64,000 nucleotides of DNA, taken from Brenneria populi. Its GTDB lineage: Bacteria; Pseudomonadota; Gammaproteobacteria; Enterobacterales; Enterobacteriaceae. The number at the start of each line of letters is the position of its first letter. The stretch's first letter is position 1. The notes beneath the pieces were generated by a model, which saw only the letters and a program-made list of their open reading frames with translations, was not told where the DNA came from and did no database searches. Positions 51,282 to 59,877 of the stretch are shown here, one piece after another. Where the stretch lies: assembly GCF_036016195.1 (NCBI RefSeq), contig NZ_JAYWTM010000001.1, positions 682,001-746,000 of the forward strand. Direction: 5' to 3'. Made by a program: the position numbers and the translations under genes.

Positions 51282-51728
51282 TCAACGCGCCCACTCCGGC
51301 TTGTTCAGGATGTGGTCCTGCCAGTCCACGACTTCGCTTTCCCGCACGGCGATATGCCGGACGGAAATACGTTCTCCATGCATCGCCGCTTTAGAACCGG
51401 TGAGCAGCGGATGCCACGCCGGCAGTCCCTTTTTTTCATGAATCAGACGGTAGGCGCAGGTCGCAGGCAGCCAGTTAAAGGTGAGCAGGTTTTCTCGCGT
51501 GAGCTTGATGCAGTCGGGCTCATATTCGAAACGGCGCGCATAATTACGGCATTGACAGCTTTTTATGTTTAACTGATTGCAGGCGACGTTAGTGAAATAG
51601 ATCTCTTCCGTGTCTTCATCAATCAGCTTATTCAAACAGCACTGACCGCAGCCATCGCACAGCGACTCCCATTCGTCGTCACTCATCTCAGACAACGTTT
51701 TATGCTGCCAAAAAGGGCGTTCAGTCAT
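51282..51728 (-). CDS. ycgN: Cysteine-cluster protein YcgN (UPF0260)
   Basis: A 148-aa protein (E. coli 153) of the UPF0260 branch of the YkgJ cysteine-cluster superfamily. Conserved cysteines: CDGCGQCC at about residue 24, then NVACNQL, KSCQCRNYARRFEYEPDC and ATCAYRLI. The block PAWHPLLTGSKAAMHGERIS is almost invariant. It probably binds a metal. Function unknown. It is upstream of, and divergent from nothing; ycgM lies 100 bp further right on the same strand. Confidence 0.93.
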   Translation of the reverse strand: MTERPFWQHKTLSEMSDDEWESLCDGCGQCCLNKLIDEDTEEIYFTNVACNQLNIKSCQCRNYARRFEYEPDCIKLTRENLLTFNWLPATCAYRLIHEKKGLPAWHPLLTGSKAAMHGERISVRHIAVRESEVVDWQDHILNKPEWAR

Positions 51729-51828
51729 TTTTCTTTCCGGTTAATCAGTCTTGGATGCTCTGTATAGCGGGTTTAGCTGACGGAGGCAAGATCATCGCCC
51801 GTTCGCGGCGGAACGGGCGGTTCGGCAT

Positions 51829-52485
51829 TCAGATAATACGGGTGTTCAGCGAGCGATCGTTGATGGTGATTTTCAGCATATCGCCTGACTGAATCGGCCC
51901 GACGCCCTGCGGCGTGCCGGTCAGGATAATGTCTCCGGCCCGCAGAGTAAAGAAGCGGCTCATGTAGGCGATCAATGGCAGGATCGGCGTAATCATGTCG
52001 CGGGTATTCCCCTGCTGGCGCACTTCGTCATTCACTTTCACGCCCAGCTCGGTCTGTTGCGGATCGCCGAACTCGGCGACCGGAATAAAACCGGATATGG
52101 GGCAGGAGCCGTCAAACGCTTTCGCCTTTTCCCACGGCTGTCCCGCTTTCTTGAATTGAGACTGCAGGTCGCGCAGGGTTAAATCCAACGCAACGCCATA
52201 ACCGGCTATCGCCCGCGCCGCACGCTCTTCCGTGGCCTGTTTTAACGGCGTGCCGATCAGCACCGCCAGTTCGACCTCATGATGAACGGCGCCAAAATTT
52301 TTAGGAATCGCCACCGGCTGACGCAAATCGCACAGCGAGGTTTCTGGTTTGATGAATAGCACCGGCTCCGTCGGCGTCGCGCTTCCCATTTCCTTGATAT
52401 GCTCCGAATAGTTGCTGCCGACGCACACCACTTTGTTTACCGGAAAGTCGAGCAGCGCGCCCTGCCAGTCTCTGTGTTGGTACAT
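51829..52485 (-). CDS. ycgM: Fumarylacetoacetate hydrolase-family protein YcgM
   Basis: A 218-aa FAHD1-like enzyme (E. coli 219). Metal-binding and active-site blocks: KVVCVGSNYSEHIKEM, FGAVHHEVELAVLIG with the Glu-x-Glu ligands, and GDIILTGTPQGVGPIQSGD near the end. Relatives decarboxylate oxaloacetate or hydrolyse acylpyruvates; which applies here is not known. In E. coli it is next to ycgL; here a tartrate locus and a repeat separate the two. Confidence 0.94.
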   Translation of the reverse strand: MYQHRDWQGALLDFPVNKVVCVGSNYSEHIKEMGSATPTEPVLFIKPETSLCDLRQPVAIPKNFGAVHHEVELAVLIGTPLKQATEERAARAIAGYGVALDLTLRDLQSQFKKAGQPWEKAKAFDGSCPISGFIPVAEFGDPQQTELGVKVNDEVRQQGNTRDMITPILPLIAYMSRFFTLRAGDIILTGTPQGVGPIQSGDMLKITINDRSLNTRII

Positions 52486-52633
52486 AAAGATTCTCCTGCC
52501 CTGTCAGTTGGGTAAATATTACGCTCATCACGGTGAAATCTTGTGAAAATGTAATCAAGTAACAATATGTTCTATCACGGTCATCAAACAATGCCGATGG
52601 CAAATCAATACGGGCGGATAGCCGAATAGTGCT

Positions 52634-52912
52634 TATACCCTTCATTCTTCAAGCTGCAGGTGCGTTGGCTTTGTTACTCGCCCCATCCTTGGAGCTCGCC
52701 CCGTTGGGGCCGCCGCAAGCGGCGTTCAAATCTGCTCCCGGCAGATTTGTCGCTCACCCCAGTAGCTTGACGTCAGTAAGCTCCTGACGAATTTGTCGCA
52801 GCAATGCCGCGTGATTCAGCCTGATGGCCTCACCCCTTAGAGGTCAGCTCAAGCGCTGTTCAAAAACGCTTTAGCGTTTTTGTCCTGCAACTCGAATTAT
52901 TTGGGGTATATA
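52634..52912. repeat. Long ERIC-ended repeat beside the tartrate locus
   Basis: It starts TATACCCTTCATTCTTCAAG with GCAGGTGCGTTGGCTTTGTT, and ends AAAAACGCTTTAGCGTTTTT then TGCAACTCGAATTATTTGG. Total about 279 bp. The core holds several direct and inverted pieces shared with the 21657 copy (GGCCTCACCCCT, AACGCCGC-like). It separates ycgM from the ttdR pseudogene and marks the left edge of the inserted locus. Confidence 0.75.
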
Positions 52913-52985
52913 ATACGCCATCGGCGTACGTATTCGCATTTCGCTTATGAAACAACGACAATCTACACCGACTTTGCAGCAAACA

Positions 52986-53890
52986 TCAAAATTTCTGCTG
53001 CTGACAATAGTTAGCAAAATGCTCCACGCAAACCCGTAGCTTTGCGGAAGAATATAGCGGCGTCTGATATACGGCCCAAATATTGGCGCTTTGCGCATAC
53101 TCAGGCAGCACTCTGACTAGCGAACCGTCTTTTAGCAACGGGGCGATATCCCACAGGGAACGTAGCATAATCCCCTTTCCCTCTAAGGCCCAGCGAAGAA
53201 CGATCTCCCCGCTATTAGAAGATAAATGACCAGAGACCTTGACCGATTTCCGCCCTTGCTCGTTTTCCAGTTCCCACACCCCCGCCGTTTGGTCGCGCTC
53301 TTTCGTGATGAGACAGTCGTGCTGCCGCAGCTCCGCCAGCGACTTCGGCATTCCGCGGAGTTGTATATATCTGGGCGCGGCACAGAGTATGCGTTGGTTT
53401 TTCGTTAACAACCGGGCGATACAGCTATCGGAAATATCATCGTTAATACGGATATCGAGATCGATATTGTCCTTAAGCAAATCAATTTGGCGATCGAAAA
53501 GTTCGAAGTGTATCTGCAGATCGGGATAGTTCTCCAGGAGCTGGGTAATCGCCGGCGCGATATAGTTGCGCCCGAAGCCAAAGCTGCAGCCGATACGCCC
53601 CCCCCTTTCGGTTCCGCCTTCACCTGAGAGACGGCATCGAGCAGACTTTGCAACTGCCCAAGAATATCGCCGCCGCGTTGGTATACCAGCTTACCGACAT
53701 CCGTCAGCGCAATGCCGTGCGACGAACGATACAACAGCTTCACACCCAGTTGGCTTTCCAAAAACTGTATTCGCTTGGTGACAAAAGCAGGCGTTTGCCC
53801 TAACTCGTCCGCGGCGCCGGCAAAACTGCCTTAGTCAACAACCGTAGTAAGCACCTGCAGATCTTTGGGAATAGGAAATTTGCTGTTCAT
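52986..53890 (-). pseudogene. ttdR: Broken LysR-type regulator TtdR
   Basis: The three reading frames together match the E. coli L-tartrate regulator TtdR over its whole length: a helix-turn-helix with GQTPAFVTKRIQFLESQLGV, then NIDLDIRINDD, RILCAAPRYIQL, VSGHLSSNSGEIVLRWALEG and VLPEYAQSANIWAVYQ. Two lesions break it. A TAA at 53831-53833 replaces codon 20 (VVD-stop-GSFAGAADELG). A frameshift falls in a run of eight G at about 53598-53605, where nine would restore PKGGGRIGCSFGFG. The total of 905 bp is one short of a whole codon number. Divergent from ttdA. Confidence 0.85.
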
Positions 53891-53975
53891 CTAAAACGTT
53901 ATCCTATGCAGGAAATATTATGCAGCAGACCGTAATTCATGAATCGTGAATCTTATATTCATACTTCCACGCCCC

Positions 53976-54003
53976 GTAAACCACACGCTTTGTGTTAGTT
54001 TAC
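53976..54003. promoter_or_regulatory. Dyad in the ttdR-ttdA intergenic region
   Basis: GTAAACCACACG and TGTGTTAGTTTAC form an imperfect 28-bp inverted repeat in the 198-bp shared promoter region. The position, 86 bp before ttdA and 86 bp before ttdR, fits a LysR-type operator. Its identity as a TtdR site is inference. Confidence 0.45.
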
Positions 54004-54088
54004 CAACGGGCAGTGATAAAAACGATCGTTAAAAAATGATAACGAATAGCAAAGATCTCCCCCGGCTACTTAATACTGGAGCGCATAA

Positions 54089-55030
54089 ATGATAATACAA
54101 GATGATAAAAATAAGAGCGTGGAAAAACTGACCGACATTATCGCCCGGTTTACCGCAATGATTTCAACCCGCATGCCGAATGATGTTGTAAAAAAATTGG
54201 AAGCATTACGCAATATAGAAAATGCGGGAATGGCAAAAACCATCTATGACACAATGTTCGATAATATGGAAAAAGCCATAGCGCTGAATCGGCCGGCCTG
54301 TCAGGACACCGGCGAAATTATGTTTTTCGTTAAGGCCGGCGTTCATTTTCCATTATTGGCAGAATTACAATCTATTTTAAAACAGGCCGTGGAGACAGCG
54401 ACGATAAACGCGCCACTTCGTCATAATGCGGTGGAGATTTTTGATGAGTTTAATACCGGGACCAATACAGGCACCGGGGTGCCTTGGGTGACGTGGGATT
54501 TAATTCCCGATAGCGACGAAGCCGAAATTGAAATCTATATGGCCGGCGGAGGATGTACGTTGCCCGGACGCGCAAAGGTGCTAATGCCATCCGAAGGATA
54601 CGAAGGCGTGGTGCAATTCGTCTTTGAAAATATCTCAACGTTAGCCGTCAATGCCTGCCCGCCGGTGCTGGTCGGCGTCGGCATCGCCACCTCGGTAGAA
54701 ACGGCCGCCGTACTTTCACGCAAAGCGATATTAAGACCCATCGGCACGCATAATGCCAACCCGAAAGCCGCCGAGCTGGAAAAAAGGCTGGAGGACGGAC
54801 TGAACCGCCTGGGAATCGGCCCGCAAGGATTGACCGGTAAAACCTCCGTCATGGGGGTGCATATCGAATCCGCCGCCCGCCATCCCTCAACCATCGGAGT
54901 GGCGGTATCTACCGGATGCTGGGCGCATCGCCGGGGCACCTTATTAATCCATGCGGATATGACTTATGAAAATATTTCTCACCGGGGGTTTCGCTATGAA
55001 AAAAATATTAACAACGCCAATCAAAGATGA
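54089..55030 (+). CDS. ttdA: L(+)-tartrate dehydratase alpha subunit TtdA
   Basis: The iron-sulfur subunit of L-tartrate dehydratase, which converts L-tartrate to oxaloacetate; it also resembles class I fumarase. The 313 aa (E. coli 303) have cysteines in NRPACQDTGEIMFF, AVNACPPVLVGVGIAT and STGCWAHRRGT, expected cluster ligands, plus GGGCTLPGRAKVLMPSEGYE. The frame is open throughout. The last 10-12 residues differ from E. coli and read through the start of ttdB, giving a 35-bp overlap. The gene has good family identity despite the ruined neighbours. Confidence 0.92.
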   Translation: MIIQDDKNKSVEKLTDIIARFTAMISTRMPNDVVKKLEALRNIENAGMAKTIYDTMFDNMEKAIALNRPACQDTGEIMFFVKAGVHFPLLAELQSILKQAVETATINAPLRHNAVEIFDEFNTGTNTGTGVPWVTWDLIPDSDEAEIEIYMAGGGCTLPGRAKVLMPSEGYEGVVQFVFENISTLAVNACPPVLVGVGIATSVETAAVLSRKAILRPIGTHNANPKAAELEKRLEDGLNRLGIGPQGLTGKTSVMGVHIESAARHPSTIGVAVSTGCWAHRRGTLLIHADMTYENISHRGFRYEKNINNANQR

Positions 55031-55601
55031 AGACCTGGTTGATATCAAGGCCGGAGACATTATCTACCTTAATGGGACTATCGTTACCTGCCGCGATGTT
55101 TGTCATCGCCGTTTAATTGAATTGAAGCGCGAATTACCGATTGATCTGCATGGCAAAGCGATCTTTCACGCCGGGCCTATCATCAGAAAAAATGGCGAAA
55201 AATGGGAAATGGTTTCCGTTGGGCCGACAACGAGCATGCGCATGGAAAAATTCGAAAAAGAATTTATCGAAAAAACGGGCGTGAAGCTGGTCGTTGGGAA
55301 AGGAGGCATGGGGACGAATACCGAACAGGGTTGTATGCAATATAAAGCTCTGCATGCGATATTCCCCGCGGGATGCGGAGTATTAGCCTCAACCCAAGTT
55401 GAAGAAATAGAAGAAGTACACTGGATGGAATTAGGCATGCCCGAATCACTGTGGGTTTGCCGAGTGAAAAATTTCGGCCCGTTAATTATTTCCATCGACA
55501 CATATGGCAATAACCTTATCGAGAAAAATAAAAAATCATTCGCCGAAAAGCGCGACGGCATCGTGGAAGAGATCTGCCGGCACGTCCATTACATCAAATA
55601 A
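54996..55601 (+). CDS. ttdB: L(+)-tartrate dehydratase beta subunit TtdB
   Basis: The second subunit (201 aa, equal to E. coli) of L-tartrate dehydratase. It opens MKKILTTPIKDEDLVDIKAG and contains LNGTIVTCRDVCHRRL, GPTTSMRMEKFEKEFI, VVGKGGMGTN and MELGMPESLWVCRVKNFGPL. The ATG at 54996 follows GGGGG at 8 bp and lies inside the end of ttdA. An ATG 10 codons earlier is less likely. Open and apparently intact. The transporter that should follow is only a relic. Confidence 0.92.
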   Translation: MKKILTTPIKDEDLVDIKAGDIIYLNGTIVTCRDVCHRRLIELKRELPIDLHGKAIFHAGPIIRKNGEKWEMVSVGPTTSMRMEKFEKEFIEKTGVKLVVGKGGMGTNTEQGCMQYKALHAIFPAGCGVLASTQVEEIEEVHWMELGMPESLWVCRVKNFGPLIISIDTYGNNLIEKNKKSFAEKRDGIVEEICRHVHYIK

Positions 55602-55684
55602 TATTATTCGAACTGAAATATGTTCCATATTTTAGCGGCGATTAACCTGACGGAACACAGATACGGCACCTGACACTTGTCATC

Positions 55685-56106
55685 CGTCGGGTTTCGCCGC
55701 GGCGAACGGCTCCTCCGCCGGGCGGCAAAAATTGGCGAAGACGGGGCCGCGGCGCGTCAGGGGGAAAACCATACCGCGCGTCATGGCGACGGCATTGCCG
55801 TTGTGGATGTTCGGCGCCGATTTCATTGATGCCGCTATGGCGGTTTTGTCCGCCGTCGCCGTCATATTGCCGACGCGCGCCCCATCTCAGGCTGATAGCA
55901 TCAGCGATAAATCGGCTCGGGGAAACATTTTTCCGCCCGGCGTCGCCGATCGCGCCGGCGAATGGACTGAGTCAAACGGGGCCCATCGGCTGGTTCGGCG
56001 CCCGTATCCCCGTATCCCCACCTTCCCGATGGCTGTCCGCCTTCGCGGGTAACCGCGTTTTTCGTGCTGATTAGTTTGATGATTGACGCAGCGGTCGGGT
56101 CGCTTT
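55685..56106 (+). pseudogene. ttdT: Relic of the tartrate/succinate antiporter TtdT
   Basis: Downstream of ttdB, where E. coli has the DASS-family antiporter gene ttdT, translated pieces match its middle. One frame reads LAKTGPRRVRGKTI then LPLWMFGADFIDAAMAVLSA, like E. coli LWIFGGDYIDAAMVGYS, and SDKSARGNIF. A second frame then gives PIAPANGLSQTGPIGWFGAR, like ITLATGLNNTGFISWFGK. A hydrophobic stretch FFVLISLMI in a further frame near 56060 resembles the C-terminal helix. The first half and large internal parts are deleted. The original length is about 490 aa. Confidence 0.75.
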
Positions 56107-56112
56107 GAACCG

Positions 56113-56143
56113 GAAACCCGGTTATTGGCGCCGGGTTTCTTTT
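56113..56143 (+). terminator. Terminator of the ttd locus
   Basis: GAAACCCGG (56113-56121) pairs with CCGGGTTTC (56131-56139), followed by TTTTA. It marks the end of the former ttdABT operon. Confidence 0.85.
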
Positions 56144-56199
56144 AGCGGCGGCAAGACTAAGGCATTATCCGAAAATAGCCGCGGTATTGTTTTTTTACA

Positions 56200-56457
56200 T
56201 TATAAAAGCGTCTTTAATAAATTCTCCGGAGGCGGCGGAACCTGGAGATAAAACCCCTGCTCTTTAAGCGCCTGTTTAACTTTTTCAATATCGGCGTTAA
56301 CCAATTTCTTACTGCCGTCCAGCGGCAATAACATCGCCAAATGCGGCGTACCGAAACTCTTCATCAACGCCTCGGGCACGCGGGAAAAATCGTCTTTTTT
56401 TTCGACATAAAGATATGTTTGATCGCGTTTGGAACTTCGATAGATCACACAAAACAT
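56200..56457 (-). CDS. ycgL: YcgL domain protein
   Basis: A small protein of 85 aa with the complete YcgL fold: MFCVIYRSSKRDQTYLYVEK, FSRVPEALMKSFG, VNADIEKVKQALKEQGFYLQ and PPPPENLL. E. coli YcgL is longer at the C-terminus. Function unknown. Divergent from minC, with 136 bp between them. Confidence 0.94.
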   Translation of the reverse strand: MFCVIYRSSKRDQTYLYVEKKDDFSRVPEALMKSFGTPHLAMLLPLDGSKKLVNADIEKVKQALKEQGFYLQVPPPPENLLKTLL

Positions 56458-56593
56458 TTTTTTTACTCTATTTAATGAGAATGGCGTCTTGCCTGTATAT
56501 AATTGTGACTATAACATGCTTATAGCGCTCTGGAATATCATGCCTTAAATGTTACTCTGGGGATTAAAAGATGCTGAAACTGAGTCAGGATAG

Positions 56594-57280
56594 ATGTCAC
56601 AAACGCCAATTGAGCTAAAAGGCAGCAGCTTTACCTTATCGGTTGTTCATTTGCATGATTCCCAACCAGAGGTAATTTATCAGGCATTACAGGAAAAGAT
56701 TGAGCAAGCGCCGGCTTTTCTGAAGAATGCCCCCGTTGTCATTAACGTCGCCGCTCTAACGGCGGAAACCGACTGGATAAAATTACAACAGGCTATTTCA
56801 TCGACAGGACTGCGCGTCGTCGGCATCAGCGGATGCAAAGACTTGCAGTTAAAACAGGCGATTACCCAAGCCGGGCTGCCGCTGTTGAGCGAGGGGAAAG
56901 AGCAGCGTCGGGCGCTTGAGCCTATCGCCGCCCCTCCCGCGGCGGTGAAAACCAAAGTCGTTAATACGCCTGTTCGTTCCGGCCAGCAGATTTACGCCCG
57001 GAACAGCGATCTGATTATCACCAACGGCGTCAGCGCGGGCGCGGAAGTCATCGCCGACGGCAATATTCATATTTACGGCATGATGCGCGGCCGCGCCCTG
57101 GCAGGCGTTTCCGGCGATGTGCAAAGCCAGATTTTTTGCACGCATCTGGCCGCAGAGTTGGTATCCATCGCCGGCCGCTACTGGCTGAGCGACCAGATAC
57201 CCGCTTCCTATACCGGACAGGCGGTCAGGATCAACCTGAACCTGCTGGACAATGCATTAAACATACAACCTTTAGACTAA
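56594..57280 (+). CDS. minC: Septum site-determining protein MinC
   Basis: MinC inhibits FtsZ assembly away from midcell. The 228-aa protein (E. coli 231) has an N-terminal FtsZ-inhibiting domain (about 1-105), a linker rich in Ala and Pro, and a C-terminal beta-helix for MinD binding, with IYARNSDLIITNGVSAGAEV and DGNIHIYGMMRGRALAGVSG. First gene of minCDE; minD starts 22 bp downstream. Confidence 0.96.
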   Translation: MSQTPIELKGSSFTLSVVHLHDSQPEVIYQALQEKIEQAPAFLKNAPVVINVAALTAETDWIKLQQAISSTGLRVVGISGCKDLQLKQAITQAGLPLLSEGKEQRRALEPIAAPPAAVKTKVVNTPVRSGQQIYARNSDLIITNGVSAGAEVIADGNIHIYGMMRGRALAGVSGDVQSQIFCTHLAAELVSIAGRYWLSDQIPASYTGQAVRINLNLLDNALNIQPLD

Positions 57281-57302
57281 GCCCTTTGACAAGGAAACAT
57301 TT

Positions 57303-58115
57303 ATGGCACGCATCATTGTTGTTACATCGGGTAAAGGGGGCGTTGGCAAGACCACTTCAAGCGCGGCCATTGCTACCGGTTTAGCCCAGAAAGGAAAAAA
57401 GACGGTTGTCATCGACTTCGACATCGGTCTGCGTAACCTCGACCTGATCATGGGATGCGAGCGTCGTGTGGTTTACGATTTTGTTAATGTTATTCAAGGC
57501 GATGCCACATTAAATCAGGCGCTGATAAAAGATAAACGCACGGAAAATCTTTATATCCTGCCTGCGTCGCAGACCCGCGACAAAGACGCCCTTACCCGCG
57601 AAGGGGTAGAAAAGGTGCTGAACGATCTGCACGAAATGGCGTTTGATTTCATCGTCTGCGATTCGCCGGCGGGGATCGAAACCGGGGCGCTGATGGCGCT
57701 CTACTTTGCCGATGAAGCCATTATCACCACCAACCCCGAAGTCTCCTCCGTACGCGACTCCGACCGAATCCTCGGCATTCTGTCGTCGAAATCCCGCCGG
57801 GCGGAACGTTCGGAAGAGCCGATTAAAGAACACCTGCTGTTAACCCGCTATAACCCTGGGCGGGTAAGCCGCGGAGATATGCTGAGCATGGAAGACGTGC
57901 TGGAGATTCTCAGGATCCCGCTGCTGGGCGTTATTCCTGAAGATCAGTCGGTGCTGCGCGCATCCAACCAGGGCGAACCGGTTATTCTCGACGACGACGC
58001 CGATGCGGGCAAAGCCTATGCCGATACGGTAGATCGGCTGTTGGGCGAAGAAAGGCCTTTCCGCTTCGTTGAAGAAGAGAAGAAAAGTTTCCTTAAACGC
58101 CTTTTTGGGGGATAA
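57303..58115 (+). CDS. minD: Septum site-determining ATPase MinD
   Basis: A membrane-cycling ATPase (270 aa, E. coli length) that recruits MinC. The deviant Walker A motif VTSGKGGVGKTTSSAAIATG has the signature Lys11. FDIGLRNLDLIMGCERR and CDSPAGIETGAL (Walker B) follow. The C-terminal amphipathic membrane-targeting helix is EEEKKSFLKRLFGG. Confidence 0.98.
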   Translation: MARIIVVTSGKGGVGKTTSSAAIATGLAQKGKKTVVIDFDIGLRNLDLIMGCERRVVYDFVNVIQGDATLNQALIKDKRTENLYILPASQTRDKDALTREGVEKVLNDLHEMAFDFIVCDSPAGIETGALMALYFADEAIITTNPEVSSVRDSDRILGILSSKSRRAERSEEPIKEHLLLTRYNPGRVSRGDMLSMEDVLEILRIPLLGVIPEDQSVLRASNQGEPVILDDDADAGKAYADTVDRLLGEERPFRFVEEEKKSFLKRLFGG

Positions 58116-58118
58116 ATT

Positions 58119-58388
58119 ATGGCATTACTCGACTTCTTTCTGTCCCGCAAAAAAACAACGGCTAATATCGCCAAGGAGCGGCTGCAAATTATTGTTGCGG
58201 AACGACGCCGGGGAGATAGCGAACCCCATTATCTGCCGCAATTAAAACGGGATATCCTTGAGGTTATCTGTAAATATGTACAGATAGATCCTGAAATGGT
58301 AAATGTTCAGCTAGAGCAAAAGGGGGATGATATTTCCGTGCTCGAGCTGAACGTCACATTGCCGGAAGTGGAAGATACTCCGAAATGA
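58119..58388 (+). CDS. minE: Cell division topological specificity factor MinE
   Basis: MinE (89 aa; E. coli 88) stimulates MinD ATPase and drives pole-to-pole oscillation. The N-terminal membrane and MinD-contact part is MALLDFFLSRKKTTANIAKE with RLQIIVAERRRGD. The dimerisation domain contains YLPQLKRDILEVICKYVQID. It begins 3 bp after minD. Confidence 0.97.
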   Translation: MALLDFFLSRKKTTANIAKERLQIIVAERRRGDSEPHYLPQLKRDILEVICKYVQIDPEMVNVQLEQKGDDISVLELNVTLPEVEDTPK

Positions 58389-58400
58389 TTCTTCTGCCCT

Positions 58401-58429
58401 AACACCCCCGGTTTATTTTCGGGGGTGTT
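58401..58429. terminator. Hairpin after minE
   Basis: AACACCCCC (58401-58409) pairs with GGGGGTGTT (58421-58429) 12 bp after the minE stop. The T-run is weak (TATATC). It probably ends the min operon and separates it from convergent rnd; 58430-58607 shows no gene. Confidence 0.65.
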
Positions 58430-58607
58430 ATATCGCGGGAAATGATCTGCGAAAAAATAGCAGAGCCGAATAAAAAATATCGCCTGAAACGTTTTCCCCC
58501 TTATCTCGGATATTTCCGAAATAAGCGTTGCCATCGCCGATTATCCATGCCGGCTTTCCGCCGCCTTCCCCACGAAATATCTCGTCGATAATTGCAGCGA
58601 ATCGCCC

Positions 58608-59729
58608 TTAATATTCTTGCAGAATAGCCCGCAGTTCAGCGCCGAATAACTCATTGCGCCAGCCTGACAGCATTTCCGGTTCGGAATTCCGCTCGTTTAA
58701 TTGCCAGCGCCAGTTAAGCACCCGATTAATCTGGCGCCGGGAAGCCAGTAGTTCGCTGGATAATCCGCTCCGCTCGCTGACGTTCTGCACCAACGCTTTA
58801 ATCGCTTTAAACGCCTTTTTATACCCCGGATGCTCGATAAGATTCATCACCGGCGCCGGGCAGGCGTCTTCGGGCAATTCCTTCGCCTGCTCAACCAGCG
58901 CCAGCAGCGTTTTGCCATGATAGCGAATTTCCGGACCGCTCAGCCCCAGCGAATCCAGTTCGCCCAGCGACGCGGGCAGGCAACGGGCCACCTGCCACAG
59001 ATTTTCCTCGCGCACGACGAAATTCACCGCGCTATCCCGCTCGCGCGCTTTACGCAGGCGCCACTCGGCAAGCAACCGCAGGCAGGCCAAATGTCGTCCG
59101 CGCAGCTGCCAGGCGTTGCCGATCTCGCGATAGGCAGCCGATGGCTCCAGGATCTCTTGCTTGCGCCGGCACAGCGAACGGCATTCGTCCAGCGCCGCAT
59201 CCATCCACCCGGCGGTTTGCGTCTCGTCAACCAGCCTGAGCGCCATCGGCAGCAGATAGAACACATCCGCGGCGGCATAGTCGCACTGTTTTTCGCTCAA
59301 CGGACGCGCCAGCCAGTCGGTACGCGACTCGCTTTTATCCAGCGTGACGTCGCTATATTCCGCCACCAGCGCGGCGAAGCCGTAAGAGAGCGGCTTACCC
59401 AAAAAGGCCGCCAGAATCTGGGTATCGATAAACGGTTGCGGCGTCGTGTCGAAGGCATTGAGAAAAACCTCCAGATCCTCGCTTCCGGCATGCAGGAATT
59501 TGACCACCCGCTCATCGCGCAGCAGCGCCTGAAAAGGCGTCCAGTCGGTTATCGTTAGCGGGTCGATAAGCGCAAGCCGCTCGCCGTCGTACAATTGAAT
59601 CAGCCCTAATTGCGGATAGTAAGTTCGCGTTCTGACGAATTCGGTATCCAGCGCCACCTGTTTATGTTGGCGCGCCTGCGTGCAAATCTGTTGTAAGCCG
59701 GAGTCGGTCGTGATCAGCTGATAATTCAA
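58608..59729 (-). CDS. rnd: Ribonuclease D
   Basis: A 3'-5' exoribonuclease for tRNA 3' maturation (373 aa; E. coli 375). The DEDD nuclease domain has VALDTEFVRTRTYYPQLGLI with the first Asp-x-Glu, FLHAGSEDLEVFL with the second Asp, and KQCDYAAADVFYLLPM with the last. Two HRDC helical domains follow, including RRQINRVLNWRWQL near the end. It follows fadD on the same strand by 148 bp. Confidence 0.96.
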   Translation of the reverse strand: MNYQLITTDSGLQQICTQARQHKQVALDTEFVRTRTYYPQLGLIQLYDGERLALIDPLTITDWTPFQALLRDERVVKFLHAGSEDLEVFLNAFDTTPQPFIDTQILAAFLGKPLSYGFAALVAEYSDVTLDKSESRTDWLARPLSEKQCDYAAADVFYLLPMALRLVDETQTAGWMDAALDECRSLCRRKQEILEPSAAYREIGNAWQLRGRHLACLRLLAEWRLRKARERDSAVNFVVREENLWQVARCLPASLGELDSLGLSGPEIRYHGKTLLALVEQAKELPEDACPAPVMNLIEHPGYKKAFKAIKALVQNVSERSGLSSELLASRRQINRVLNWRWQLNERNSEPEMLSGWRNELFGAELRAILQEY

Positions 59730-59877
59730 AACATCTTTCTCTTGGTTGTACTGACGTGGGTGTGCTTTATAGCGATAAAAAAACTAACGCCGGGTCTACC
59801 GGCGTCCTGTACTGTCGGTGATGATAACGCGTCTCGGCGCCTTTCGGCAGAGGATTTATTGATAAATAGTACGGAGC

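Noticed and set aside
58484..58496. Cra-like CTGAAACGTTTTC between minE and rnd
   Set aside because: It lies in a convergent 3' region without promoters, so a regulatory role is unlikely.
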